Origin: UBA1952 sp965246765
Lineage (GTDB): Bacteria > Bacteroidota > Bacteroidia > Chitinophagales > Chitinophagaceae
DNA length: 64,000 nt
Direction of reading: 5' to 3'
NCBI GenBank assembly: GCA_965246765.1
Contig: CBDFFJ010000001.1
Coordinates: 228,936 to 292,935, forward strand
A program made the translations under genes and the position numbers. This document shows, in pieces, positions 1 to 8,392 of the stretch (positions are counted from its first letter, which is position 1; the number at the start of each line of letters is the position of its first letter). A model generated the notes under the pieces. That model was given only the letters and a program-made list of their open reading frames with translations, made no database searches and was not told the origin of the DNA.

Positions 1-593
1 AACCAGACAAGCGTCCATCCAACCCAGGCAATACAACGCCGACTATAGTTCCCGAAGTTCACGAAGGGAAGTTTGGCGGAGGTGCACTCAATACCCCATT
101 CCAAAGGACGGGTGGGGGTAATAATCGCCGGCCGGCTGTTTATGGCGGTGGTGGCAGTCGCGATGCAAATAAAATACTCGCTGGTAAAAATGCTGAAGCT
201 TTAGTCCGCAATTATCTCAAGAGCACATATCCAAACGGGGCAGTGCAATGGATGTCCGGCTTTTCTGATGATACATCCATTACCAAGGACGACACCTTAG
301 GGTATGATATGCGGTACAAAGAAGACATTGAGGCGGAAGACTGGTACTTTGTTGAAGTCAAATCCGTATCGCAAGAAAGCTTCATTATTACGCGAAACGA
401 GGTGCAGAAAGGTCTTGAGAATAAGTCAGCATATCAGCTTGCTATTATCAAAGATGGAGTGCTGTATCTGGATAAGCATTATTTCCTGGATGAGGAGCGC
501 TCAACGGATTTCAGTTCGCTTTTAGCCAAGCCAGGAATACAGCCTTTGGATTTTGAGGTGGCATGGTTGCCACCGAATGCTAACAACAACTAA
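1..593 (+). CDS. DUF3883 (NO VEIN C-terminal-like) protein, 3' end only
   Basis: The reading frame is open from the first bases of the window (first full codon at 3), so this is the C-terminal ~196 residues of a longer protein; the ATG at 243 lies inside the domain and is not a real start. The visible part has a low-complexity Gly/Arg/Pro linker, then a DUF3883-like domain beginning at AGKNAEALVRNYL and continuing through GYDMRY, the strand YFVEVKSVS, and FIITRNEVQKGLE. The E-V-K core resembles the (D/E)xK strand of PD-(D/E)XK-like folds; that is an inference from pattern only. DUF3883 is known from defence and restriction proteins and from plant NO VEIN. The stop (591-593) is one base before the start of the next gene, so the two are almost certainly one operon. 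A related C-terminal segment is visible in the 1,819-aa protein at 8393. The missing N-terminus prevents naming the full protein. Confidence 0.72.
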   Translation, partial: PDKRPSNPGNTTPTIVPEVHEGKFGGGALNTPFQRTGGGNNRRPAVYGGGGSRDANKILAGKNAEALVRNYLKSTYPNGAVQWMSGFSDDTSITKDDTLGYDMRYKEDIEAEDWYFVEVKSVSQESFIITRNEVQKGLENKSAYQLAIIKDGVLYLDKHYFLDEERSTDFSSLLAKPGIQPLDFEVAWLPPNANNN

Positions 594-594
594 C

Positions 595-3500
595 ATGCTC
601 CCTCTCCAGCAAGCCTACGAAGTAAAATACGCTATCCTTGAGTACCTACGCGCCACCTTCACCTTCAAAGACCGCAAGGTAGCCGCGGCTTTTGACGGCT
701 TCATCCATCACCCGGAGGAAGGCATCTTCAAAGGTCCTTACCTCTCGCTGAAGCTGCCCTTCGTAAAGGCCGGCGAGGGAGAAGATATTCCCCTATCCAT
801 CCGCCCGCCCTTCCCGCCCTACCATCACCAGGCTACGGCATTCCGTAGGCTAACGACAGCCGACGGGCACAAGCCTGAGTCAACGCTTATTACCACCGGC
901 ACCTCCAGTGGCAAGACGGAGTGCTTTCTCTACCCGGTGCTGGACTATTGCTACCGGCACATCGGCAGGCCGGGCATCAAGGTCATTATCCTCTACCCCA
1001 TGAATGCCCTGGCCAGCGACCAGGCCAAGCGCCTCGCAAAATCCATTTGGGAAGATGAGCGGCTAAAGGGCAAGGTGACTGCCGGCCTCTTTATTGGCGA
1101 GGGAAGGGAGAAGAAAAAGTTTCCGGCAGAAATGGGGGCAGACCACATCATTGAAAACCGGGAGACCATCCTTGCAGCGCCGCCCGACATCCTGCTCACC
1201 AACTTCAAGATGCTGGACTATGCGCTGATGCGCAACACCTACCATTCGCTGTGGGGCCACAACCTGGGCGACCCAGCGCTGCTGCAATACCTGGTGCTGG
1301 ACGAGCTGCACACCTACGACGGCGCACAGGGCACAGACGTAGCCAACCTCATCCGCAGGCTGAAGCTAAAGCTCGGCATCCCGGCGGGCCAGCTCTGCGC
1401 CGTAGGCACATCGGCTACCATCAGCGCGGGCGAGGGCGCGGAAGGGGGCCTTATCCGCTATGCGGAAAAAGTGTTTGGAGAATCTTTCTCGCCCGGCGCT
1501 GTGATTGGCGAGCACCGGCTGAGCGTGGAGGATGTCTTTGGGCCAGGTACGCTGGAGCCGTACATACCGCGCGTGGTGGCGCTCCGCGAAAGCAGGCTAG
1601 GCGGCGACGAAACATACGCCGGCTACATTGCCCGCCAGAAGCGGCTCTGGCAGATACCGGAGGGCACAGATGCCTTTGCGCTGGGCGCCGAGCTGAAGAA
1701 GCTGCAGCTTGTACACGACCTGCTCACTATAACCGGCCACCGCATCGTGCGGCTGGATGAGGCCCTGCGTGTGCTGGCTGATACCAATCAGCATTTTGGC
1801 CGCCTGCCCGAGTGGGATGATGCGGAAGCGCTTAATCCGCGCGAAGAGGTGCTGCACTCGTTGCTCGCCCTGGTAAGTGAGGCGCGTACCGGCAGCCCGG
1901 CGCAATCCTTTCCGTTTCTCTACCTGCAGGTGCAGATATGGATTCGCGAGCTGAGCGGCATCCTGCGCGAGCTGGGCGGGGAGCCGAAGTTTGTATGGAA
2001 AGAAGAGGTGGAAAAAGGCGGCGAAGCGGCTGCGCTGCCGGCCTACTTCTGCCGCGAGTGCGGTGCCAGCGGATGGCTGGGCGTGAAGGACGACAACAAA
2101 AACCACTTCTTTACCGACCCGAAGCAGGTGTATGAATACTACTTCGCCAACCATAAGAACGTCTATTTCCTCAACACCGCCGACCACCGGCATATAGAAG
2201 AGTATGAGCCAACGACGCAGATAACCGACTACATAGACACGCTGGACGGCAGCCTGCACGAAGGGCCGCGCGAGGGCACCGTAAGGATTCACGCAGTGCG
2301 CAAGCTGGCTGCCACCAAGAGCCGACCTATATGCCCGGAATGCGCTACCGAAAACAACCTCGCCATCATCGGCACGCGGGTAGCTACGCTCTCCTCCATC
2401 ACCGTAAGCCAGGTGCTCTCGTCCGACCTGGACCCGCGCCCGGAGCGGGAGCGCAAGATTCTGGCCTTTACCAACAGCGTGCAGGATGCGGCGCACCAGG
2501 CAGGCTTTGTAGAGGCGCGTAATTACCGCTTCACCTTTCGCGCTTCGCTGCAAAAGGTGATTAACAGCCATCTGGAATCTATGTCGCTTCCAGAGCTGAT
2601 GCGCCGTTTTACCGACTATTGGAAGGGAGCCTCAGACCCAACCGGCGGCGGCGCGGAAGAAGCTTATTACTACCGCTTTTTCCCTGCCGACTATCATGGA
2701 AAGGTGGACATTGACACAGATTACCGCGATGCCGGCAAAAAGCGTTTTACGGAAGCATTCAGGAAGGAGTTTGACCTGAGGATGAGCTGGGAAATCCTGT
2801 CGGAGTTTGGCTACAATGCCAGCATTGGCCGGACGCTGGAAAAGACCGGCGCATCGGGCGCCAAGTGGAATGAGACGCGGCTGGCGCAGGTCTTCGCTCT
2901 GATGAAGGACTGGCTGAATGGTGCGGGTGGGCTGCCAATGATTGATGAGGAATCGCTGCTGCCTTTCATCAACGGCATCCTGCACCGCATCCGCACCCGT
3001 GGCGGCGTGGCGCATGAATACCTCGCTAAGTTCAGGGGGAGCAACTCGCTGTGGGACCTTAACTGGCAGCGAGACAACCGGCACTTTCTCAACCGCATGT
3101 TCCATTCGCGTGCCCGCTTCCCGAAGCTTGTTACTACCAGCGGCTTCACGGGCAAAGGGGTGATGGACACAACGGCCACGCGCGGCAACAACTGGTTCCG
3201 CGCTTACTTCACGCGCTCTTTTCTGGCTGCGCCGAATGATGCGGCGCGGGTTGCCGAATTTTACAAAGAGCTTTTTGCGGCGCTTGCCACCGCAGGCATT
3301 CTAAACGAAGGAGGGGAAGGCGAGGCCCTGAATTATGCCATTGCGCCCGAGGCCATTCTGGTAGAAAAAGGCGTGGCTACGCACATCTGCGACACCTGCG
3401 GCGGGCGGCTCTACGTGGCCCTCTCAGATACACTGTCACAGCGCACCGCTTGCCTGGATTATGCCTGCACCGGAACGTACACTACCCGCGAGCAGGCCAG

Positions 3501-6500
3501 GCCCAATTACTACCAGCTCGTATATAACCGCGAGCGCTCACCCCGCATCTATGCTACCGAGCACACCGGCATTCTGGAGCGCAAAGACCGGGAGAACAAA
3601 GAGATTGACTTCAAGGAACGCCCCGCCTTCAACAGCCTCAACGCGATTGTAGCTACCTCTACCCTGGAGATGGGCATAGACATAGGCACGCTCAACGCAG
3701 CCATCAACAACTCGGTGCCGCCGCTGCCGGGCAACTATCTGCAGCGCATAGGCCGCGCCGGGCGTGCTTCCGGCTCGGCGCTCATCACCAATTTTGCGCA
3801 GAGCAAAGCGCACGACCTCTACTACTACGCCCAGCCGGCAGACATGATGGAAGGCGACGTGGCAACGCCCGGATGTTTCTTGGAAGCAGGCGAGATTCTC
3901 GCGCGGCATTTCTTCGCTTACTGCTTAGACTGCTGGGCCGCCGACGACCCGCGGGCCAATGGCATCCCCGGTGTGCTGCTTACCATGAAGCTGCAGCGCA
4001 CCGACCTTGCGGGGCCGGATACTTTTCCAAGCCGTATCACGGCATTTATTAAAGCACGCGAGGAGGAATTGTATAACAGCTTTGCCGTGCCGTATGAGCG
4101 CGAGCTGGCCGGCTCAGGCGTGCTGCAGGCCCTGAAGGCGACAATTGAAAGCGGGAGCCTGTACCGCAGGCTGATGGCGGTATTTGTAAAGCTCAAAGAA
4201 GAGTACCGCTACATTGCGGATACCATTGCGCATTTGGATGAGGCGATTAAAGCGCTTCCGCAGGATGAGGAGCGGCGCGACCTGGAGCGTGAAAAGTCGT
4301 CGCTGCGCGGGCTGAAGCGGGGGTTGGATAAGCGGTCGGTGCTGGAGCATCTGACCAATGTGGGTCTGTTGCCGAATTATGCGTTTCCTGAAACAGGCGT
4401 AACGCTGAATGCCAGCATCCGGCCCAACATTGCAAAAGGCAGCGAGGGCATTCCTACCGACCGGCAGTTTGAGATTGTGCGCCCATCGCGCACCGCCATT
4501 CGTGAGCTGGCGCCCGATAATTTCTTCTACTCACAGGGCTATAAGTTCGCCATTGCCGGCCTCAATACTTACGACTGGCGGGAGCCGGGCATTGTGCAGG
4601 AAAAGCGATTCTGCTCTCTCTGCGACCATATTGCCGACAAGGCGCTTTCGCCTGAGCCGATATGTCCCAAGTGCGGCGATACATCGTGGTCGTCCGAGAA
4701 AAACCATCACCGCGTCGTGAAGCTGACAGGCGTTAAGAGCGCTGACTATCGCGACCGCAGCACGCTGGACGACAGCAGCGACGAGCGTGAGATGGGTCGC
4801 TACCGCATCTCGCGGCACATCAGCTTTGATACCAAAGCTTTCCAGGGCGCGTGGGGAATGAAAGAAATCCCTTTTGGCATAGAGTACGTGAAGAACGTGA
4901 AGATGATGGAGGTGAACCTGGGCCTTAAGTCGGCAGTGGATGCGGCAAAGGTGACCATTAACGGCGTGGAAGAAGTGCCGGCACACGGCTTTGTGACCTG
5001 CAGGATTTGTGGGAAGAGCACGGCCAATCCTGCGACATGGAAAGTGGCAAAGGATTTTCATTTCGGCTATTGCCGCCAGCGCACGCGGGTGTATGATGGC
5101 AAGGCCGACGATGTTTTTGAGCAGGTTTATCTCTTCCGTGAGCTGGCTACGGAAGCCTTGAAAATCCTGCTTCCGGTGCAGGAATTTGAGAGTGAGGCGA
5201 CTGTCAATATGTTTAAGGCAGGCCTGGAGCTGGGCCTCAAGAAATACTACGACGGCAATCCACAGCATCTCGGCATTACCGACTACGCGGAGTACAATGC
5301 GAAGAACAACCGCTTTGACCAGTACCTCGTGCTTTATGACAGCATCCCCGGCGGCACAGGCTATTTAGAAAAGCTGTTTCATCCTGAGGCATTCACGGCT
5401 CTCATCACACGCGCCTACGAAGGCATCCGCGATTGTGTGTGCAAAGCAAAAGGCAAGGACGGCTGCTACCGCTGCATCTATACTTATGCAAACGCTGCGA
5501 ACCGCGACGAGCTGAGCCGCGAGCGGGCAGAAGAACTCTTTAAGCGCATCGTGGATAAGAGCGCCGATTGGGAACGGTTCAGCACCGGGCTGGGCGCGCT
5601 CACGAGCGATGGCAATATTGAGGAAAGCGAGCTGGAGGAGCGCTTCGTGCGCAGCCTGCGCAAATATGCCGCGGCGACAAAAGGCATCGGGAATCGTTTT
5701 GAAGATTTTCTGGAAGAGGGCGTAAAATGCTACAAGATGCGGCTGATGCATGGCGATGCAGCTTACAACTATGCCATCCGTCCGCAGTACGATTTGGGGC
5801 CTGCGCAGGGTGTAGCGCATCCTACACGCGCAGACTTTTTCATTACGCTTACCGGTGCGGAGCAGGATGGCCAGCCGCTCGCAGATGCCGCCGCTGTTGC
5901 CAGGCCGGTCGCGATTTACCTGGACGGCTATACCTATCACGCTACTAAAGAGTATTGCCGCTTTTACGACGACCTGAAGAAGCGCGCAGCCATTGTAGCA
6001 TCCGGCGCTATGCTGTCGTGGACGCTTACCTGGGCCGACATGGAGCGTTTTGACGCAGTGGAGGCAGAGGGTGAGGTGGCAGGCCGCGCGGCCAAGCGGG
6101 ACGGGCTTTGGCTGGACAGGGCAAAATATGCGGCAGCATGGAGCACCTATCAGCGGATGCCGTACTGGAACAAATACAAGAGTAAGCTGTTGGAAGCGCG
6201 CAACAGCCTGGAGCGGCTGATATGGCACCTGCAGCACCCCTTAAATAGCGAGACGCGGACCCGGAAAGTGGCGCTGGCACTGACTTTGCGCCAAACAGCG
6301 GTCGGCAAGCCATCTGTAAATGACAGCGATATTGATGCCGTATTGCGTGCGCCGTTTGAGCCCCTTGCCGCCGATATTGAAGCTACACAGAAAGCGGCAG
6401 GCGCATTTTACGTTTTGCCGGAGATGGGCGCCGCCTCTGATTTTGCGGCTTTACGAACCGGGATAAAAGTGAGTGACCTCAGCATGAAGTCTGCGGCAGC

Positions 6501-6606
6501 AACGCAAGCTTTTCCGGAAGATTTTGATAAAGGTTCGTGGGAAGCATTTTGGGGAAGTTGGAATCTGGTGCAGGATGGATGTATTGTACCCGGACATGAT
6601 GATTGA
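595..6606 (+). CDS. Giant SF2 DEAD/DEAH helicase with DUF1998 region, DruE-like
   Basis: A 2,003-aa ATP-dependent nucleic-acid helicase, probably cytoplasmic and part of an antiviral complex. Visible motifs: Walker A GTSSGKT (about 102-108), motif II DELH (236-239), motif VI QRIGRAGR (1050-1057) preceded by ATSTLEMGIDIG. Several CxxC pairs (near 483, 578, 928, 1338-1360, 1468) look like zinc ribbons, and the CVCKAKGKDGCYRC cluster (1614-1627) is typical of the DUF1998/MZB region. After it, RADFF (1745-1749) and IYLDGYTYH (1774-1782) resemble a Vsr/DUF559-type nuclease core. The length (1,800-2,100 aa) and architecture match the DruE signature protein of Druantia rather than the shorter DISARM DrmA/DrmB. 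I chose ATG 595 because it follows the upstream stop by one base and removes 14 out-of-family residues. The usual Druantia partners (DruA-D, DruF/G/M, DruH) are not recognisable, so only the family is claimed, not the system. Confidence 0.82.
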   Translation: MLPLQQAYEVKYAILEYLRATFTFKDRKVAAAFDGFIHHPEEGIFKGPYLSLKLPFVKAGEGEDIPLSIRPPFPPYHHQATAFRRLTTADGHKPESTLITTGTSSGKTECFLYPVLDYCYRHIGRPGIKVIILYPMNALASDQAKRLAKSIWEDERLKGKVTAGLFIGEGREKKKFPAEMGADHIIENRETILAAPPDILLTNFKMLDYALMRNTYHSLWGHNLGDPALLQYLVLDELHTYDGAQGTDVANLIRRLKLKLGIPAGQLCAVGTSATISAGEGAEGGLIRYAEKVFGESFSPGAVIGEHRLSVEDVFGPGTLEPYIPRVVALRESRLGGDETYAGYIARQKRLWQIPEGTDAFALGAELKKLQLVHDLLTITGHRIVRLDEALRVLADTNQHFGRLPEWDDAEALNPREEVLHSLLALVSEARTGSPAQSFPFLYLQVQIWIRELSGILRELGGEPKFVWKEEVEKGGEAAALPAYFCRECGASGWLGVKDDNKNHFFTDPKQVYEYYFANHKNVYFLNTADHRHIEEYEPTTQITDYIDTLDGSLHEGPREGTVRIHAVRKLAATKSRPICPECATENNLAIIGTRVATLSSITVSQVLSSDLDPRPERERKILAFTNSVQDAAHQAGFVEARNYRFTFRASLQKVINSHLESMSLPELMRRFTDYWKGASDPTGGGAEEAYYYRFFPADYHGKVDIDTDYRDAGKKRFTEAFRKEFDLRMSWEILSEFGYNASIGRTLEKTGASGAKWNETRLAQVFALMKDWLNGAGGLPMIDEESLLPFINGILHRIRTRGGVAHEYLAKFRGSNSLWDLNWQRDNRHFLNRMFHSRARFPKLVTTSGFTGKGVMDTTATRGNNWFRAYFTRSFLAAPNDAARVAEFYKELFAALATAGILNEGGEGEALNYAIAPEAILVEKGVATHICDTCGGRLYVALSDTLSQRTACLDYACTGTYTTREQARPNYYQLVYNRERSPRIYATEHTGILERKDRENKEIDFKERPAFNSLNAIVATSTLEMGIDIGTLNAAINNSVPPLPGNYLQRIGRAGRASGSALITNFAQSKAHDLYYYAQPADMMEGDVATPGCFLEAGEILARHFFAYCLDCWAADDPRANGIPGVLLTMKLQRTDLAGPDTFPSRITAFIKAREEELYNSFAVPYERELAGSGVLQALKATIESGSLYRRLMAVFVKLKEEYRYIADTIAHLDEAIKALPQDEERRDLEREKSSLRGLKRGLDKRSVLEHLTNVGLLPNYAFPETGVTLNASIRPNIAKGSEGIPTDRQFEIVRPSRTAIRELAPDNFFYSQGYKFAIAGLNTYDWREPGIVQEKRFCSLCDHIADKALSPEPICPKCGDTSWSSEKNHHRVVKLTGVKSADYRDRSTLDDSSDEREMGRYRISRHISFDTKAFQGAWGMKEIPFGIEYVKNVKMMEVNLGLKSAVDAAKVTINGVEEVPAHGFVTCRICGKSTANPATWKVAKDFHFGYCRQRTRVYDGKADDVFEQVYLFRELATEALKILLPVQEFESEATVNMFKAGLELGLKKYYDGNPQHLGITDYAEYNAKNNRFDQYLVLYDSIPGGTGYLEKLFHPEAFTALITRAYEGIRDCVCKAKGKDGCYRCIYTYANAANRDELSRERAEELFKRIVDKSADWERFSTGLGALTSDGNIEESELEERFVRSLRKYAAATKGIGNRFEDFLEEGVKCYKMRLMHGDAAYNYAIRPQYDLGPAQGVAHPTRADFFITLTGAEQDGQPLADAAAVARPVAIYLDGYTYHATKEYCRFYDDLKKRAAIVASGAMLSWTLTWADMERFDAVEAEGEVAGRAAKRDGLWLDRAKYAAAWSTYQRMPYWNKYKSKLLEARNSLERLIWHLQHPLNSETRTRKVALALTLRQTAVGKPSVNDSDIDAVLRAPFEPLAADIEATQKAAGAFYVLPEMGAASDFAALRTGIKVSDLSMKSAAATQAFPEDFDKGSWEAFWGSWNLVQDGCIVPGHDD

Positions 6607-6637
6607 TAGCCGACTCTGAAGCGGTTTTGGTTATTAC

Positions 6638-6679
6638 ATCGGGTATAAGTAAGATAATGTACCAGTTTTTATACCCGAT
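6638..6679. promoter_or_regulatory. hipBST operator: perfect 11-bp inverted repeat
   Basis: ATCGGGTATAA (6638-6648) is repeated in perfect inverse as TTATACCCGAT (6669-6679), with a 20-bp spacer. A third half-site GGGTATA occurs at 6722-6728, directly before the hipB start codon at 6732. Known: HipB proteins bind palindromic operators upstream of their own operons. Inferred: HipB, alone or with HipS/HipT, represses from these sites; the third half-site would block ribosome or polymerase access. No clear TAnnTTTG -7 element was found here. Confidence 0.6.
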
Positions 6680-6731
6680 ATGGTGTACTTTATTCGCCAT
6701 GCCATTACATTGCACCCCAAAGGGTATAGTT

Positions 6732-6938
6732 ATGCAGTTAGGTAGGTTTGTAAAAGCAAAACGTGCAGCCGTAAAGCTGACACAACTTCAATTAGCAGAG
6801 AAAGCTGGCGTAGGTCTGCGCTTCATCCGCGAACTGGAACAAGGCAAGGGAACACTGCGCCTTGATAAGGTAAACCAGGTGCTGCAACTGTTCGGCTATG
6901 AAGCAGGGCCAGTGGCGCTAAAATCCGATAAGCAATGA
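6732..6938 (+). CDS. hipB: HipB antitoxin/repressor of HipBST
   Basis: A 68-aa DNA-binding protein of the XRE/Cro-CI helix-turn-helix family. It starts MQLGRFVKAKRAAV and carries the HTH LTQLQLAEKAGVGLRFIREL followed by EQGKGTLRLDKVNQVLQLFG, the usual HipB pattern. ATG 6732 was chosen because the longer upstream reading frame would run through the operator and lacks homology to the family. The stop overlaps the hipS start by 4 bases (ATGA at 6935), indicating translational coupling. In HipBST systems HipB augments neutralisation and autoregulates transcription; here the palindrome at 6638-6679 is its likely target. It sits between the giant helicase and the sacsin-like gene, with its own promoter region. 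Confidence 0.88.
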   Translation: MQLGRFVKAKRAAVKLTQLQLAEKAGVGLRFIRELEQGKGTLRLDKVNQVLQLFGYEAGPVALKSDKQ

Positions 6939-7264
6939 AGCGGGCCGCAGAAATATGGATGCATGAACGGCTTGCAGGGCTGCTCGTGCAGGATGAGGAA
7001 GGCTATCATTTTACTTACAGTCCACAGTACTTAGCGCACGCAGATGTTGAACCAATAAGCCTGACATTGCCCCTACAGGAAGCGCCGTTTACCAGCCGCA
7101 TGATGTTCCCTTTTTTTGACGGCTTGATACCCGAGGGCTGGCTATTAGACATTGCTCAAAAGAACTGGAAGCTGAGTCCGCGCGATAGAATGGGATTGCT
7201 GCTTGCCTGCTGTAAAGATTGCATTGGCGCGGTGAGTGTTCACCCAATAAACGAAGCGGTATGA
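6935..7264 (+). CDS. hipS: HipS antitoxin (HipA N-subdomain 1-like)
   Basis: A 109-aa protein matching the N-terminal couple_hipA region of full-length HipA as a separate polypeptide. Seen: the conserved stretch FFDGLIPEGWLLD and, near the C-terminus, DRMGLLL followed by CIGAVSV. In the E. coli O127 HipBST system the corresponding HipS, not HipB, is the main antitoxin that binds the HipT kinase. The gene overlaps hipB by 4 bases upstream and hipT by 4 bases downstream (ATGA at 7261), so all three are coupled. The alternative reading, a HipA gene split by mutation, is unlikely because both junctions are clean ATGA overlaps and the hipT product has its own conserved N-terminus. Confidence 0.88.
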   Translation: MKRAAEIWMHERLAGLLVQDEEGYHFTYSPQYLAHADVEPISLTLPLQEAPFTSRMMFPFFDGLIPEGWLLDIAQKNWKLSPRDRMGLLLACCKDCIGAVSVHPINEAV

Positions 7265-8202
7265 TGCAGGGGAGATGCTTATACTGCTACAAGCCGCTGG
7301 CAGCAGCAGAGGCAGATTTTCATGCTGCCTGCAGCCGCAAGATGTTTGGTAGCCCTCAGCCGCCGATATTGCCTTATTCCGAAGACCAATTAGAGTCGCT
7401 TGCCGAAGAAGTAATAAAGACGCAGACAACAGTAACAGGTGTTCAGCCAAAAATTTCTCTGCATCTTGGTAATGAAGGCTCAGAAATAAAACGCTTCACC
7501 ATTGTAGGGCTGTGGGGGGGATACATTCTGAAGCCACCTACTTCGCACTATCCCGAATTACCGGAAGTAGAAGACCTTACCATGCACCTTGCCGGCATTG
7601 CTAAGATTGCCGTAGTGCCGCATTGCCTGATAAGGCTTCAAAGCGGAAATCTTGCCTACATCACCAAGCGAATTGATAGAGTAAAGAAGGACAAGTTGCA
7701 CATGGAAGACATGTGCCAGCTCACGGAGCGATTGACGGAAGAGAAGTACAATGGCAGCTATGAGCAGATTGGGAAAGCCATCCGGAAATATTCAAGCAAT
7801 CCCGGCTTAGACCTTGTCAATTTTTCTGAGGTTATACTGTTCTCTTTTCTCGCTGGCAATGCGGATGGGCACCTGAAGAATTTCTCGCTTATCCGGCAGC
7901 CTGGCCTTGGAATGGTGCTGTCGCCTGCTTATGATTTGGTGGCAACGGCGCTGGTAAATCCGGCGGATAATGAAGAGTTCGCACTGACGCTGAATGGTAA
8001 GAAACGGCGCATTCGGAGGTCAGATTTTGAGGCTGCATTTGCGGCGCTTGGCATGGATGCGAAGCAGGGGGAGAATGTTTTTAGAAAAATGGAGCAGAGC
8101 CAGGGGAAGTGGATGGAGATGATTAATGTGAGCTTTGTGAGTGAGGAGCTTAAGGAAGGGTATAAGGCGTTGGTTGAGGAGCGGTTCAGCCGATTAGAGT
8201 AG
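7261..8202 (+). CDS. hipT: HipT serine/threonine kinase toxin
   Basis: A 313-aa HipA-type kinase (start ATG 7261; ATG 7264 is equally possible). The N-terminus has a Cys motif RCLYCYKP...DFHAACSRKMFG common in Bacteroidota HipT/HipA proteins. The Gly-rich loop reads T57-V58-T59-G60-V61-Q62-P-K. In E. coli HipT the same numbered positions are Ser57-Ile-Ser59, the autophosphorylation motif, so here both serines are threonines. The catalytic segment LAGNADGHLKNFSLI and the metal-binding SPAYDLV are intact, so the kinase should be active. Known HipT toxins phosphorylate an aminoacyl-tRNA synthetase (TrpRS in E. coli); the target here is unknown. It is the last gene of the hipBST operon. A reading frame open 42 bases further upstream overlaps hipS and was rejected. 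Confidence 0.88.
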   Translation: MMQGRCLYCYKPLAAAEADFHAACSRKMFGSPQPPILPYSEDQLESLAEEVIKTQTTVTGVQPKISLHLGNEGSEIKRFTIVGLWGGYILKPPTSHYPELPEVEDLTMHLAGIAKIAVVPHCLIRLQSGNLAYITKRIDRVKKDKLHMEDMCQLTERLTEEKYNGSYEQIGKAIRKYSSNPGLDLVNFSEVILFSFLAGNADGHLKNFSLIRQPGLGMVLSPAYDLVATALVNPADNEEFALTLNGKKRRIRRSDFEAAFAALGMDAKQGENVFRKMEQSQGKWMEMINVSFVSEELKEGYKALVEERFSRLE

Positions 8203-8392
8203 CCATTGTACAAGTTTGCTTCTGGCTTTTTGAGGACACTTTCCGATTCAACATGTGCTTTGCAGTTCCAGTAACGACAGTGCCTTTCAAGTATATTTAG
8301 ATGGCAACATAGCAGTGGCTTTTTATGAAGATATGGCTAAGATATAGAAGGATGGCGCGGGATAACTCAACACTGATAACGAAAGATAACCA

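Noticed and set aside
6935..8202. hipA gene broken by a frameshift
   Set aside because: Both junctions are clean ATGA overlaps, HipT has its own conserved Cys-motif N-terminus and numbering identical to HipT of HipBST.
8259..8299. TTTG ... TATATTTA as promoter of the sacsin-type gene
   Set aside because: The -7 part has a mismatch and the spacing (about 29 bp) is too long for the Bacteroidota consensus.
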